Counted from the stretch's first letter, positions 1-6,655 are shown. The stretch is 6,718 nt of DNA from Ignavibacteria bacterium (GCA_011049495.1 DSBF01000252.1:1-6718), one strand, 5' to 3'. The notes: generated by a model not told the origin, from the sequence alone. A program made the numbers and translations.

Positions 1-326
1 ATCCTATACTTAAAAATGTAAAAATAAAGAATAACGGAATCGATTTAATACTTAATTATTCCTCTGAAGTAATTGCCGTTCACAGCGGCGAGATTAAAAA
101 GATATTCAATGTTCCCTACGGCGGAAAAGCTATTATAGTTAGACATGGTGAATACTTAACCGTTTACTCAAATCTTAACGAGGTAAATGTTAAGGTTGGA
201 CAATTTGTAAGTACTGGTGAAAATTTAGGAACTGTAATGAAACAGGTGGATAATACTCTTGTTTTACATTTCGAAATTTGGAATGAGAAGGAACCCGAAA
301 ATCCGTTAAACTGGGTTAAATTTTAG
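1..326 (+). CDS. EnvC-like LytM/M23-fold protein, C-terminal part (murein hydrolase activator type)
   Basis: This is the 3' end of a gene that begins before the window; the readable frame starts at base 3, gives 107 residues and ends at TAG 324-326. The residues follow the LytM (peptidase M23) beta-fold: a NNGIDL segment (about residues 10-15), GGKAIIVRHGEYLTVYSNL (40-58), a VKVGQFVSTGENLG turn (63-76) and LHFEIW (88-93) before a terminal NPLNWV. In active M23 enzymes zinc and catalysis use HxGxD, YxHL and HxH. Here those His positions read Asn10, Asn57 and Val87; only Asp14 and His89 remain. That pattern is known from EnvC-type proteins, which do not cut peptidoglycan but activate cell-wall amidases at division. 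I infer a periplasmic amidase activator; the N-terminal signal and coiled coil expected for EnvC lie outside the window. The fold is secure, the partner is not. Confidence 0.85.
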   Translation, partial: PILKNVKIKNNGIDLILNYSSEVIAVHSGEIKKIFNVPYGGKAIIVRHGEYLTVYSNLNEVNVKVGQFVSTGENLGTVMKQVDNTLVLHFEIWNEKEPENPLNWVKF

Positions 327-343
327 TAAAATTAAATTTTTAA

Positions 344-351
344 TAATTTTG
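344..351 (+). promoter_or_regulatory. Candidate Bacteroidota -7 element (TAATTTTG) for the ATPase-ybeY-mnmG cluster
   Basis: TAATTTTG fits the TAnnTTTG -7 consensus of Bacteroidota primary sigma factor promoters and lies in the only gap before a tightly packed three-gene cluster. Transcription would start near 357-360, leaving a leader of roughly 45 bases that is strongly A-rich, with a run of 12 A at 362-373. No convincing TTTG -33 element is visible at the expected distance upstream, and such an octamer can occur by chance in A/T-rich DNA, so this is tentative. Confidence 0.35.
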
Positions 352-403
352 CGTAACTTTTAAAAAAAAAAAATAGTATAAAAAAATTACAACCCCAAAA
401 GCC

Positions 404-799
404 ATGGAAAGAACAATTACCATACCAAGCAAATTAGAACAGATTAGTTTAATAGAAAAAACTATTGATGAAATAACAGAAAAACTTACATTGACACCAG
501 ATGTGTATGGGAAAATATTAATTGCAGCTATTGAGGGGGTAAATAATGCAATAGTACATGGAAACAAAATGGACAAAGAAAAAGTTGTAAAGGTGAATAT
601 CAAAATATGTAACAAATCGGTAAGTATTACCATTTCCGACCAAGGAAAAGGTTTTAATCCAGATACAATACCCGATCCAACAGTTCCTGAAAACATTGAA
701 AACATTTCAGGACGTGGAGTGTTTTTAATGAAGAAGTTATCTGACGAAATTAAATTTGAGAACAATGGCACAACCGTTAAAATGACGTTTAATATTTAA
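404..799 (+). CDS. Small GHKL ATP-binding protein, RsbW/SpoIIAB-like (anti-sigma factor / serine kinase family)
   Basis: The product has 131 residues, essentially one HATPase_c_2 domain. The ATP-binding boxes are clear: N box with Glu44, Asn47, Asn48 and His52-Gly53 (AAIEGVNNAIVHGNK); G1 box ITISDQGKGF with Asp79, Gly81 and Gly83; G2 box SGRGVFLMKKL with Gly103 and Gly105. The length fits stand-alone RsbW/SpoIIAB proteins, cytosolic kinases that phosphorylate a STAS-domain antagonist and bind a sigma factor or other partner. No STAS protein, PP2C phosphatase or sigma factor is in the window, so target and pathway are unknown. The ATG at 404 is the only sensible start, preceded by an A-rich leader without a Shine-Dalgarno, usual in this phylum. 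The stop codon shares a base with the ybeY start (TAATG), suggesting translational coupling. The ATP-binding fold is certain; kinase activity is inferred. Confidence 0.9.
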   Translation: MERTITIPSKLEQISLIEKTIDEITEKLTLTPDVYGKILIAAIEGVNNAIVHGNKMDKEKVVKVNIKICNKSVSITISDQGKGFNPDTIPDPTVPENIENISGRGVFLMKKLSDEIKFENNGTTVKMTFNI

Positions 800-1236
800 T
801 GGCTATTTTTTTTTCATATAAAACAAATGCTATTTCAAAAAGGATATCCCAAAAGATCAATATAAAAAAGTGGATAGTGCATATTATTGAGAAAGAGTAT
901 AAGAAATCAGTTGGCGATATAACGTTCTATTTTACTGACACTGATGAAATACTTGGTATAAATCAAAAGTTTTTAAATCACAACTACTTAACTGACATAA
1001 TTACTTTCGACTACTGTACTGAAAATACAATTTCTGCAGATATTGTAATTTCTGTCGATACTGTAAAGTCTAATGCCAAAGACTACAATGTTACCTTTGA
1101 AAATGAATTACACAGGGTAATAATTCACGGAATATTACATTTGCTAGGATTCAACGATACTACTGAACAGCAAAGGAATGATATGAGGGAAAAAGAAAAC
1201 TGGGCTTTAAAAATCTTCTACACAAAATGGAATTAG
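799..1236 (+). CDS. ybeY: Endoribonuclease YbeY (rRNA maturation factor)
   Basis: YbeY is a cytosolic zinc-dependent endoribonuclease needed for 16S rRNA 3'-end processing and 70S ribosome quality control. The 145-residue protein has the family's features in order: ILGINQKFLN (51-60), TDIITFDY (65-72, equivalent to the TDVLSF motif), ADIVIS (80-85), and the metal site HGILHLLGFND starting at His110. His110 and His114 are two zinc ligands; the third, His in HGxLHLxGyDH of Escherichia coli, is Asp120 here. From memory this His-to-Asp change is usual in Bacteroidota YbeY, so it need not mean loss of activity. The start overlaps the stop of the upstream ATPase gene by one base and the 3' end overlaps mnmG by 10 bases. 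Codons 3-6 contain a run of nine T (806-814). Length and motifs indicate an intact gene. Confidence 0.95.
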   Translation: MAIFFSYKTNAISKRISQKINIKKWIVHIIEKEYKKSVGDITFYFTDTDEILGINQKFLNHNYLTDIITFDYCTENTISADIVISVDTVKSNAKDYNVTFENELHRVIIHGILHLLGFNDTTEQQRNDMREKENWALKIFYTKWN

Positions 1237-3083
1237 CCTTTGATGTTATTGTTGTTGGCGGAGGACATGCAGGATGCGAAGCAGCTGCTATTGCTGCAAA
1301 AATGGGTTCCAGGACGCTTTTGGTCTCAATGGATCTTACCAAATTGGCGCAAATGAGCTGTAATCCTGCTATTGGTGGAATTGCTAAAGGACAAATTGTA
1401 AGAGAAATCGATGCACTTGGTGGATACACCGCTAAAGTGACCGATCTTACTACCATGCATTTTAAAATGCTTAACCAAAGTAAAGGTCCTGCAATGTGGA
1501 GTCCCCGTGCTCAGACGGATAGAATGCTTTTTACAATTGAATGGAGAAAGTATCTCGAGTCGCTACCTAATTTATACTTATGGCAGGACGAAGTGATAGA
1601 TTTGATTGTGAAGGAAAATCGTGTCGTTGGTATAATAACCAGAACAAATCAAACTGTTAAATGTAAATCCGTTGTCTTAACTAACGGAACTTTTTTAAAC
1701 GGAAAAATCCACATAGGAAATGTAAATTTTACCGGTGGAAGAATAGGCGAACTTAACTCCCAAGGTTTAACAGAGCGCTTAATTCAACTTGGTTTCAAAA
1801 CAGGAAGAATGAAAACAGGTACCCCGGTAAGAATCGATGGTAGAACCGTAAATTACAGTAATCAAACAATCCAAGAATCACAGGATATATCAAAATTTTC
1901 CTATAATCCCGATTATTTTTCCAAACTGCCACGTAAAAATTGCTACATTGTTAATACAAATACCAAAGTACATAATATTTTACGCGAAGGTTTTGACCAA
2001 TCACCCTTGTTCACCGGTAAAATAAAAGGAGTTGGACCACGTTATTGCCCAAGCATTGAGGACAAAGTTCACACTTTTGCTGAAAAAACTTCGCATCAGC
2101 TTTTCTTAGAACCCGAGGGTGTTTATACCTACGAGATGTATCTAAACGGATTCTCTTCATCATTACCCGTCGATATTCAGTATAAAGCATTAAAGTTAAT
2201 TCCCGGTTTCGAGAATGTTCACATTCTGCGACCTGGCTATGCAATTGAATACGATTATTTTGATCCAACTCAGCTAAAACACACATTAGAAACTAAAATA
2301 ATTCATAACCTGTTTTTTGCTGGTCAAATTAATGGTACAACAGGATACGAGGAAGCAGCAGGTCAGGGCTTAATAGCAGGTGCGAATGCTCACTTAAAGG
2401 CAAATGATATACCTGACAATTTTCAACTCAAAAGAGACGAGGCTTATATCGGAGTATTGATTGACGATTTGGTAACAAGAGGCGTTGATGAACCATACAG
2501 AATGTTTACAAGTAGAGCCGAGTACCGAATACTAATTCGACAGGACAATGCCGATGAAAGGCTAACACCAATTGCAGCAAAATATAATATGGTTGACGAA
2601 AATGACGTAAAACGATTAGAAAATAAGATTAAAAGCATTGAAGAACTAAACCAACTCGTTAAAAAGCATTCTGTGTCGCCCAGCGAAATAAACGAGTACC
2701 TAATCTCAAATGATTCTGCAAAAATAACTCAAAAAAGAAAGCTCTACGATATTGTTTTACGGCCAGAAATAACGCTTATGCCAATACTTGAACACCTCAA
2801 AATAAATATCGCCCCATACGATTATGAGGCCATAAACGGTGCAGAGATAAAAATTAAGTATAGTGGCTATATTGAAAAAGAAAAACTAATCGCAGAAAAG
2901 ATTAATCGACTCGAACATCTACAAATACCCGACAATTTTGATTATAATCAACTTTGCTCATTAAGCACCGAAGCAAGGATAAAGCTAACACGCATAAAAC
3001 CAAAAACAATTGCTCAAGCAAAGCGAATACCTGGGATTTCACCCAGCGATATAAATGTATTGTTGGTTTTCTTTGGCAGATAA
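1227..3083 (+). CDS. mnmG: tRNA uridine-5-carboxymethylaminomethyl modification enzyme MnmG (GidA)
   Basis: MnmG is the FAD- and NADH-dependent partner of the GTPase MnmE; together they install the (carboxymethyl)aminomethyl group on C5 of wobble uridine 34 in certain tRNAs. The 618 residues match the normal length. Visible are the dinucleotide-binding GGGHAGCEAA (11-20), SCNPAIGGIAKGQIVREIDALGG (44-66, with the conserved Cys45), GPAMWSPRAQTDR (87-99), GRMKTGTPVR (193-202), RYCPSIEDK with the conserved Cys274, the second GidA signature AGQINGTTGYEEAAGQG (365-381), DEPYRMFTSRAEYR (421-434), and the C-terminal helical MnmE/tRNA-interacting region ending SPSDINVLLVFFGR. Thr283 stands where the first GidA signature usually has Lys or Arg, a minor deviation. 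The ATG lies within the end of ybeY, only four codons before the FDVIVVGGG strand, as is usual, so the start is secure. A parS-like palindrome begins at the base after the stop codon. Confidence 0.98.
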   Translation: MELAFDVIVVGGGHAGCEAAAIAAKMGSRTLLVSMDLTKLAQMSCNPAIGGIAKGQIVREIDALGGYTAKVTDLTTMHFKMLNQSKGPAMWSPRAQTDRMLFTIEWRKYLESLPNLYLWQDEVIDLIVKENRVVGIITRTNQTVKCKSVVLTNGTFLNGKIHIGNVNFTGGRIGELNSQGLTERLIQLGFKTGRMKTGTPVRIDGRTVNYSNQTIQESQDISKFSYNPDYFSKLPRKNCYIVNTNTKVHNILREGFDQSPLFTGKIKGVGPRYCPSIEDKVHTFAEKTSHQLFLEPEGVYTYEMYLNGFSSSLPVDIQYKALKLIPGFENVHILRPGYAIEYDYFDPTQLKHTLETKIIHNLFFAGQINGTTGYEEAAGQGLIAGANAHLKANDIPDNFQLKRDEAYIGVLIDDLVTRGVDEPYRMFTSRAEYRILIRQDNADERLTPIAAKYNMVDENDVKRLENKIKSIEELNQLVKKHSVSPSEINEYLISNDSAKITQKRKLYDIVLRPEITLMPILEHLKINIAPYDYEAINGAEIKIKYSGYIEKEKLIAEKINRLEHLQIPDNFDYNQLCSLSTEARIKLTRIKPKTIAQAKRIPGISPSDINVLLVFFGR

Positions 3084-3099
3084 TGTTCCACGTGGAACA
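3084..3099. other. parS-like ParB-binding site, copy 1 (perfect 16-bp palindrome)
   Basis: TGTTCCACGTGGAACA is a perfect palindrome and fits the conserved bacterial chromosomal parS family, whose classic Bacillus form is TGTTNCACGTGAAACA; the central GTTCCACGTGGAAC half-site variant is also used in other phyla. It starts directly after the mnmG stop codon. ParB (Spo0J) would load here as a CTP-dependent clamp and spread, working with ParA and SMC in chromosome segregation. The presence of a second copy 91 bp away strongly supports parS over a chance palindrome. It is followed by A and six T (3101-3106), so it could also act as a weak transcription terminator. Confidence 0.85.
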
Positions 3100-3174
3100 A
3101 TTTTTTAACTAACATTATCACTAGTTATAATTATAAGTAATTAAATAATAATGTTTTGTTGTAATTTATTAAAG

Positions 3175-3190
3175 TGTTCCACGTGGAACG
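3175..3190. other. parS-like ParB-binding site, copy 2 (15 of 16 bases identical to copy 1)
   Basis: TGTTCCACGTGGAACG differs from copy 1 only at the last base; the inner 14 bp (3176-3189) form a perfect palindrome. It lies in the presumed leader of ade, 41 bases before the preferred ATG, so ParB spreading from it could influence ade transcription. Unlike copy 1 it is not followed by a T run, which argues that the conserved element is a protein-binding site and not a terminator. A GTG within this site is an in-frame but unlikely ade start. Confidence 0.83.
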
Positions 3191-3230
3191 TTTAAATAAA
3201 AACTTTAAGTATAATATTAATCGATGTTTT

Positions 3231-4844
3231 ATGGATGGTTTAAATTCAATAACTGGAAAATTAGTTGATCCCATTGGTCGTAGAATTGTGAATGCCAGAG
3301 TATACTTTCAGGATGGGGTAATTAGTGAGATTGAAGAATCTAATGTCGATGAAAATGTTTACATTATTCCGGGTTTTGTCGATTCGCATGTTCACATTGA
3401 AAGTTCATTGCTTATACCTACACGATTTGCACAGGCTGCAGTAAAAAATGGCACCGTGGCAGTTGTGGCCGATCCCCACGAAGTAGCAAATGTAGCAGGG
3501 ATTCAGGGAGTGCGTTTTATGATTGAGAACGCAAAACTATCCAAACTGAAATTCTTTTTTGGTGCTCCATCGTGTGTGCCAGCATCGCCTGTGGATGAGT
3601 GTTTTGAAACCTTTACTTCCAAAGAGGTTGCCAAGCTATTAGAATTACCTGAGGTTACACACCTTGCCGAAATGATGAATTTTCCAGGGGTTGTTAATGG
3701 TAATACTGAAGTTCATTCGATATTAAGCGAAGCCAAAGCAAGGAATAAGCCTATTGACGGTCATGCCCCGGGATTGAGTGGTGAAAATCTAACAAAATAT
3801 GTTTCAGCAGGTATTACTACCGACCACGAATGCTTTACCCTTGAAGAGGCTAAGAGAAAAATTGAACTTGGAATGAAGGTATTGATACGAGAGGGTAGTG
3901 CAGCTAAAAATTTTGATGCCCTACACCCTTTAATTGGCATAAACCCAAATATGGTTATGTTTTGTACCGACGATTGCCACCCCGATGAGCTTATTGGTGG
4001 GCATATTAATAAGCTTGTCCGTAAAGCAGTAGCGCTTGGGTATAATCTTTTTGATGTGCTCCAGGTCGTTTCGGTTAATCCAGTGTATCACTATGGGCTA
4101 AATGTTGGATTGTTACAGGTGGGGCAACCAGCCGATTTTATAGTTGTTGACAACCTAAAGGATTTTAATGTATTATCTACTTATATTAATGGTGTTAATG
4201 TAACCAATTTCGATAAAGAATTTTCTGTTGAAGCCCCATCGTTTACTTTTCCTGTTGGCTTTGATCATAATAAGGTAAGGCTCGAAATTCCATCTGGTAA
4301 ACAGGTAAAGGTTATTAAGGTGATTGAAGGCGAGCTGATCACTGAAACTTTAAAAACAGCTGTACCCAGTTCTGGTTACGATTTTGAAAAAGATATTCTA
4401 AAAATTGTTGTGCTAAGTCGATACAACCCTGATAACATAAGTGTTGGGCTTATCCATGGTTTTGGAATGAAAAAGGGAGCCATTGCCGCAAGCATTGCCC
4501 ACGATAGCCATCATATTGTTGCCATAGGTGCAAACGACGATAGCATTTTGCAAGCTATTGACTATATAATTCAAAACAGAGGTGGAATATGCTACTATAA
4601 TGGCGATGATACTTTGGGTTTGGCCCTACCGTTTTTTGGTTTAATGTCCAAAACCAATGTAAACGATGCTGCTAGAGAGTACTCCCTGATTAACGAAAAA
4701 CTGAAAGCCGACGGTTGTAAACTACATGCACCATTTATGACCATGGCATTTATGTCGCTATCAGTAATCCCGCATTTAAAGTTAATCCCTGCTGGTCTAT
4801 TTGATGTTGATAGGTTTAGCTTAACTTCCATATTTGCCGACTGA
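3231..4844 (+). CDS. ade: Adenine deaminase
   Basis: This amidohydrolase-superfamily enzyme hydrolyses adenine to hypoxanthine and ammonia in purine salvage, in the cytosol. Starting from ATG 3231 the protein has 537 residues, near the usual size. Motifs in this numbering: metal-binding HVH at 53-55 in DSHVHIESS, DPHE at 81-84, MMNFPGVVNG (148-157), DGHAPGLSG with His178, TDHECFT with Asp198 and His199, and TDDCHPDE with Asp247, Asp248 and His250. The C-terminal adenine-deaminase domain follows, with GLIHGFGMKKGAIAASIAHDSHH around 406-428 and LPFFGLMS near 466-473. An upstream in-frame GTG at 3174 would add 19 residues, but it lies inside a parS palindrome and the added residues (MFHVER onward) precede the normal family start, so ATG 3231 is preferred. 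uvrC begins 5 bases after the stop, suggesting co-transcription. Confidence 0.96.
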   Translation: MDGLNSITGKLVDPIGRRIVNARVYFQDGVISEIEESNVDENVYIIPGFVDSHVHIESSLLIPTRFAQAAVKNGTVAVVADPHEVANVAGIQGVRFMIENAKLSKLKFFFGAPSCVPASPVDECFETFTSKEVAKLLELPEVTHLAEMMNFPGVVNGNTEVHSILSEAKARNKPIDGHAPGLSGENLTKYVSAGITTDHECFTLEEAKRKIELGMKVLIREGSAAKNFDALHPLIGINPNMVMFCTDDCHPDELIGGHINKLVRKAVALGYNLFDVLQVVSVNPVYHYGLNVGLLQVGQPADFIVVDNLKDFNVLSTYINGVNVTNFDKEFSVEAPSFTFPVGFDHNKVRLEIPSGKQVKVIKVIEGELITETLKTAVPSSGYDFEKDILKIVVLSRYNPDNISVGLIHGFGMKKGAIAASIAHDSHHIVAIGANDDSILQAIDYIIQNRGGICYYNGDDTLGLALPFFGLMSKTNVNDAAREYSLINEKLKADGCKLHAPFMTMAFMSLSVIPHLKLIPAGLFDVDRFSLTSIFAD

Positions 4845-4849
4845 TGTAG

Positions 4850-6646
4850 ATGGAAAACATTTCGAGTACAGCATATTTATCGTCACTGCCTGAATTGCCT
4901 GGGGTTTACCAATTTTTCGACTCATCAGGCAGAATTATATATATTGGAAAAGCTAAAAATATACGTAAGCGAGTTTCATCATATTTTAACCGCTCTCACT
5001 ACGACTCTGCAAAAGTAAGGGCATTAGTTTCAAGAGTGGCCGATTTAAAGTATATTGTAGTATACACCGAATCCGATGCACTCATACTCGAGAATATACT
5101 TATTAAAAAACATCAGCCCAAGTATAACATTCTTTTACGTGACGATAAAACCTATCCATGGATTGTAATAAAGAACGAGCCATTCCCCCGTGTTACAACT
5201 ACACGTCGATACGAAAACGACGGATCAATGTATTATGGACCATACACATCAGGTCGTTTACTTAAAGCATTACTTGATTTAATTCGTCAACTGTTTCCTA
5301 TTCGTACCTGTGAGCTCAACTTAACCCCTAAAAATATCACATCTGGAAAATTTAAATCATGCTTGGAGTATCAGATTGGAAATTGTTTAGCACCATGTAT
5401 TGGTAATCAAAACGAAACCGATTACTTAAACAACATAGATGCTATAAAAAAAATTCTTGAAGGCAACCTTGACGCAGTGCTCGGCCTAATTTCAAATGAA
5501 ATGACAAAAGCCGCTCAGGAGCTTAAGTTTGAGCAGGCTGCTTTGCTAAAGGAACGGCTTCGACTATTACAGAATTTCCAAGCAAAAAGTTCTGTAATAT
5601 CAAAGGGTATAAATGCTGCTGATATTTTCACTTTTCTTGAGATCGAAGGTCATGCTGTAGTTAACTTCTTGAAGGTAAGCAGTGGCGTGGTAGTTCAATC
5701 GTATAATTTACAAATTAAAAATATTGTTGATGAGCCCATTGACGATATCTTTTCACAGGCTATTCTGGAGATTAAGGAGAGACTTAACCTAAAATCAACT
5801 ACATTTCTTGTAAATATTAATCCTGCCTACCAGCTTTCCAATATAAAGTATCACATTCCTAAACAGGGAGAAAAGTTAAAACTTTTAAAGCTTAGCTTAC
5901 GTAATGCTGAAGCTTATATTAAGGAAATAATAAGAAACGAAGAACGTGCAAATCCTCAAACTCGTATTCAAAAATACCTGGAGCAATTAAAAAGGGATTT
6001 GCAACTTCCTGAACTTCCTGTGGTTATTGAATGCTTCGATAATTCAAACCTGCATGGAACAAATCCCGTGTCGGCTTGTGTAGTGTTTAAGAATGGAAAA
6101 CCTGCAAAAAAGGAGTACAGGCATTTTAATGTAAAATCTGTTACTGGCCCTGACGATTTTGCTTCCATGCGGGAGGTTGTTTACCGTAGGTATAAAAGAT
6201 TGATATACGAGAATAAGAACTTGCCTAATTTAATAGTTATTGATGGTGGTAAAGGGCAACTAAGTTCTGCCTATGAAACACTTAAAGAGCTACACCTCGA
6301 GCATATCCCCATAATAGGTATAGCAAAACGACTTGAAGAAATATACCGACCAGGCGAATCAACGCCTTTATACCTCGACAAGCGTTCAATGTCACTTAAG
6401 CTTATCCAAAATATTCGCGATGAAGCGCATCGGTTTGGCATAACCTTTCACAGAAGGAAAAGAGAAAAAAAGAATGATACTTCTATTTTGGAAGCAATAC
6501 CCGGAGTAGGGAAGAAGAGTGTGATAAAGCTTTACACACACTTTAAGTCAATAGAAAATATTAAAAGGGCCTCCCTTGAAGATATATCGAAAGAAGTGGG
6601 TCCTAAAACAGCCAGTAATATAGTGTCGTTCTTTAAAAAAATATAG
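4850..6646 (+). CDS. uvrC: UvrABC excinuclease subunit C
   Basis: UvrC makes both incisions around a DNA lesion after UvrA/UvrB loading in nucleotide excision repair. The 598-residue protein is full length. The N-terminal GIY-YIG nuclease domain (about 14-95) shows LPGVYQF, YIGKAKNIRKRV with Arg39, and Glu81, the residues used for 3' incision. Four cysteines (154, 171, 179, 183) in CELN and CLEYQIGNCLAPC match the positions reported to hold an iron-sulfur cluster in E. coli UvrC. A UVR helix pair for UvrB contact is at about 203-242. The RNase H-like 5'-incision domain has Asp397 (ECFDNSN), the Asp435-Asp436 pair (GPDDFASM), Asp465 (VIDGGKGQL) and His527 (DEAHRFGITFHRRKR). Tandem helix-hairpin-helix motifs for DNA binding occupy roughly 545-598 (IPGVGKKS, VGPKTASN). 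All catalytic residues are present, so the enzyme should be active. Confidence 0.98.
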   Translation: MENISSTAYLSSLPELPGVYQFFDSSGRIIYIGKAKNIRKRVSSYFNRSHYDSAKVRALVSRVADLKYIVVYTESDALILENILIKKHQPKYNILLRDDKTYPWIVIKNEPFPRVTTTRRYENDGSMYYGPYTSGRLLKALLDLIRQLFPIRTCELNLTPKNITSGKFKSCLEYQIGNCLAPCIGNQNETDYLNNIDAIKKILEGNLDAVLGLISNEMTKAAQELKFEQAALLKERLRLLQNFQAKSSVISKGINAADIFTFLEIEGHAVVNFLKVSSGVVVQSYNLQIKNIVDEPIDDIFSQAILEIKERLNLKSTTFLVNINPAYQLSNIKYHIPKQGEKLKLLKLSLRNAEAYIKEIIRNEERANPQTRIQKYLEQLKRDLQLPELPVVIECFDNSNLHGTNPVSACVVFKNGKPAKKEYRHFNVKSVTGPDDFASMREVVYRRYKRLIYENKNLPNLIVIDGGKGQLSSAYETLKELHLEHIPIIGIAKRLEEIYRPGESTPLYLDKRSMSLKLIQNIRDEAHRFGITFHRRKREKKNDTSILEAIPGVGKKSVIKLYTHFKSIENIKRASLEDISKEVGPKTASNIVSFFKKI

Positions 6647-6647
6647 G

Positions 6648-6655
6648 TAGTTTTG
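6648..6655 (+). promoter_or_regulatory. Candidate Bacteroidota -7 element (TAGTTTTG) downstream of uvrC
   Basis: TAGTTTTG fits TAnnTTTG and begins two bases after the uvrC stop. A start of transcription near 6661-6664 would give a short leader before ATG 6675. No clear TTTG -33 element is seen upstream within the uvrC 3' end. Its placement before a possible new gene is suggestive only. Confidence 0.33.

Larger units (their letters stand above)
3084..3230. other. mnmG-ade intergenic region with two parS copies around a very AT-rich spacer
   Basis: The 147 bases between the mnmG stop and the preferred ade start hold two parS-like palindromes. The spacer between them (3100-3174) contains only 10 G or C in 75 bases. 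No gene, tRNA or convincing open frame is present. No TAnnTTTG -7 element is visible; TTTTG at 3153-3157 and TATAAT at 3210-3215 are the nearest promoter-like words and neither has a good partner, so whether ade has its own promoter is unresolved. Low-melting DNA beside parS might suggest an origin element, but DnaA boxes are not clustered here. Confidence 0.7.

Noticed and set aside
328..350. Inverted repeat AAAATTA ... TAATTTT after the EnvC-like gene as a terminator
   Set aside because: The stem is seven A-T pairs only, too weak, and the right arm coincides with the candidate -7 element. Such repeats are common in A/T-rich gaps.
340..771. A 143-codon minus-strand open frame opposite the ATPase gene
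   Set aside because: Its product is low-complexity Phe/Ile/Ser-rich, with no domain, and it mirrors a well-supported + strand gene with intact ATP-binding boxes.
1160..2638. Minus-strand open frames opposite mnmG
   Set aside because: They are antisense to strongly conserved MnmG motifs, have no recognisable features and are expected by chance.
3100..3174. Possible chromosomal origin (AT-rich unwinding element beside parS)
   Set aside because: The spacer is only about 13% GC, but the best DnaA-box-like word, TTATCACTA at 3115-3123, matches TTATCCACA at only 6 of 9 positions and there is no cluster of boxes; dnaA and parAB are absent.
4595..4831. Minus-strand open frame opposite the 3' end of ade
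   Set aside because: It is a shadow of the conserved adenine deaminase C-terminus with no domain or start context.
6003..6020. Tandem 9-base direct repeat AACTTCCTG in uvrC
   Set aside because: It encodes the LQLPELPV linker just before the conserved RNase H-like domain and is an ordinary coding coincidence.
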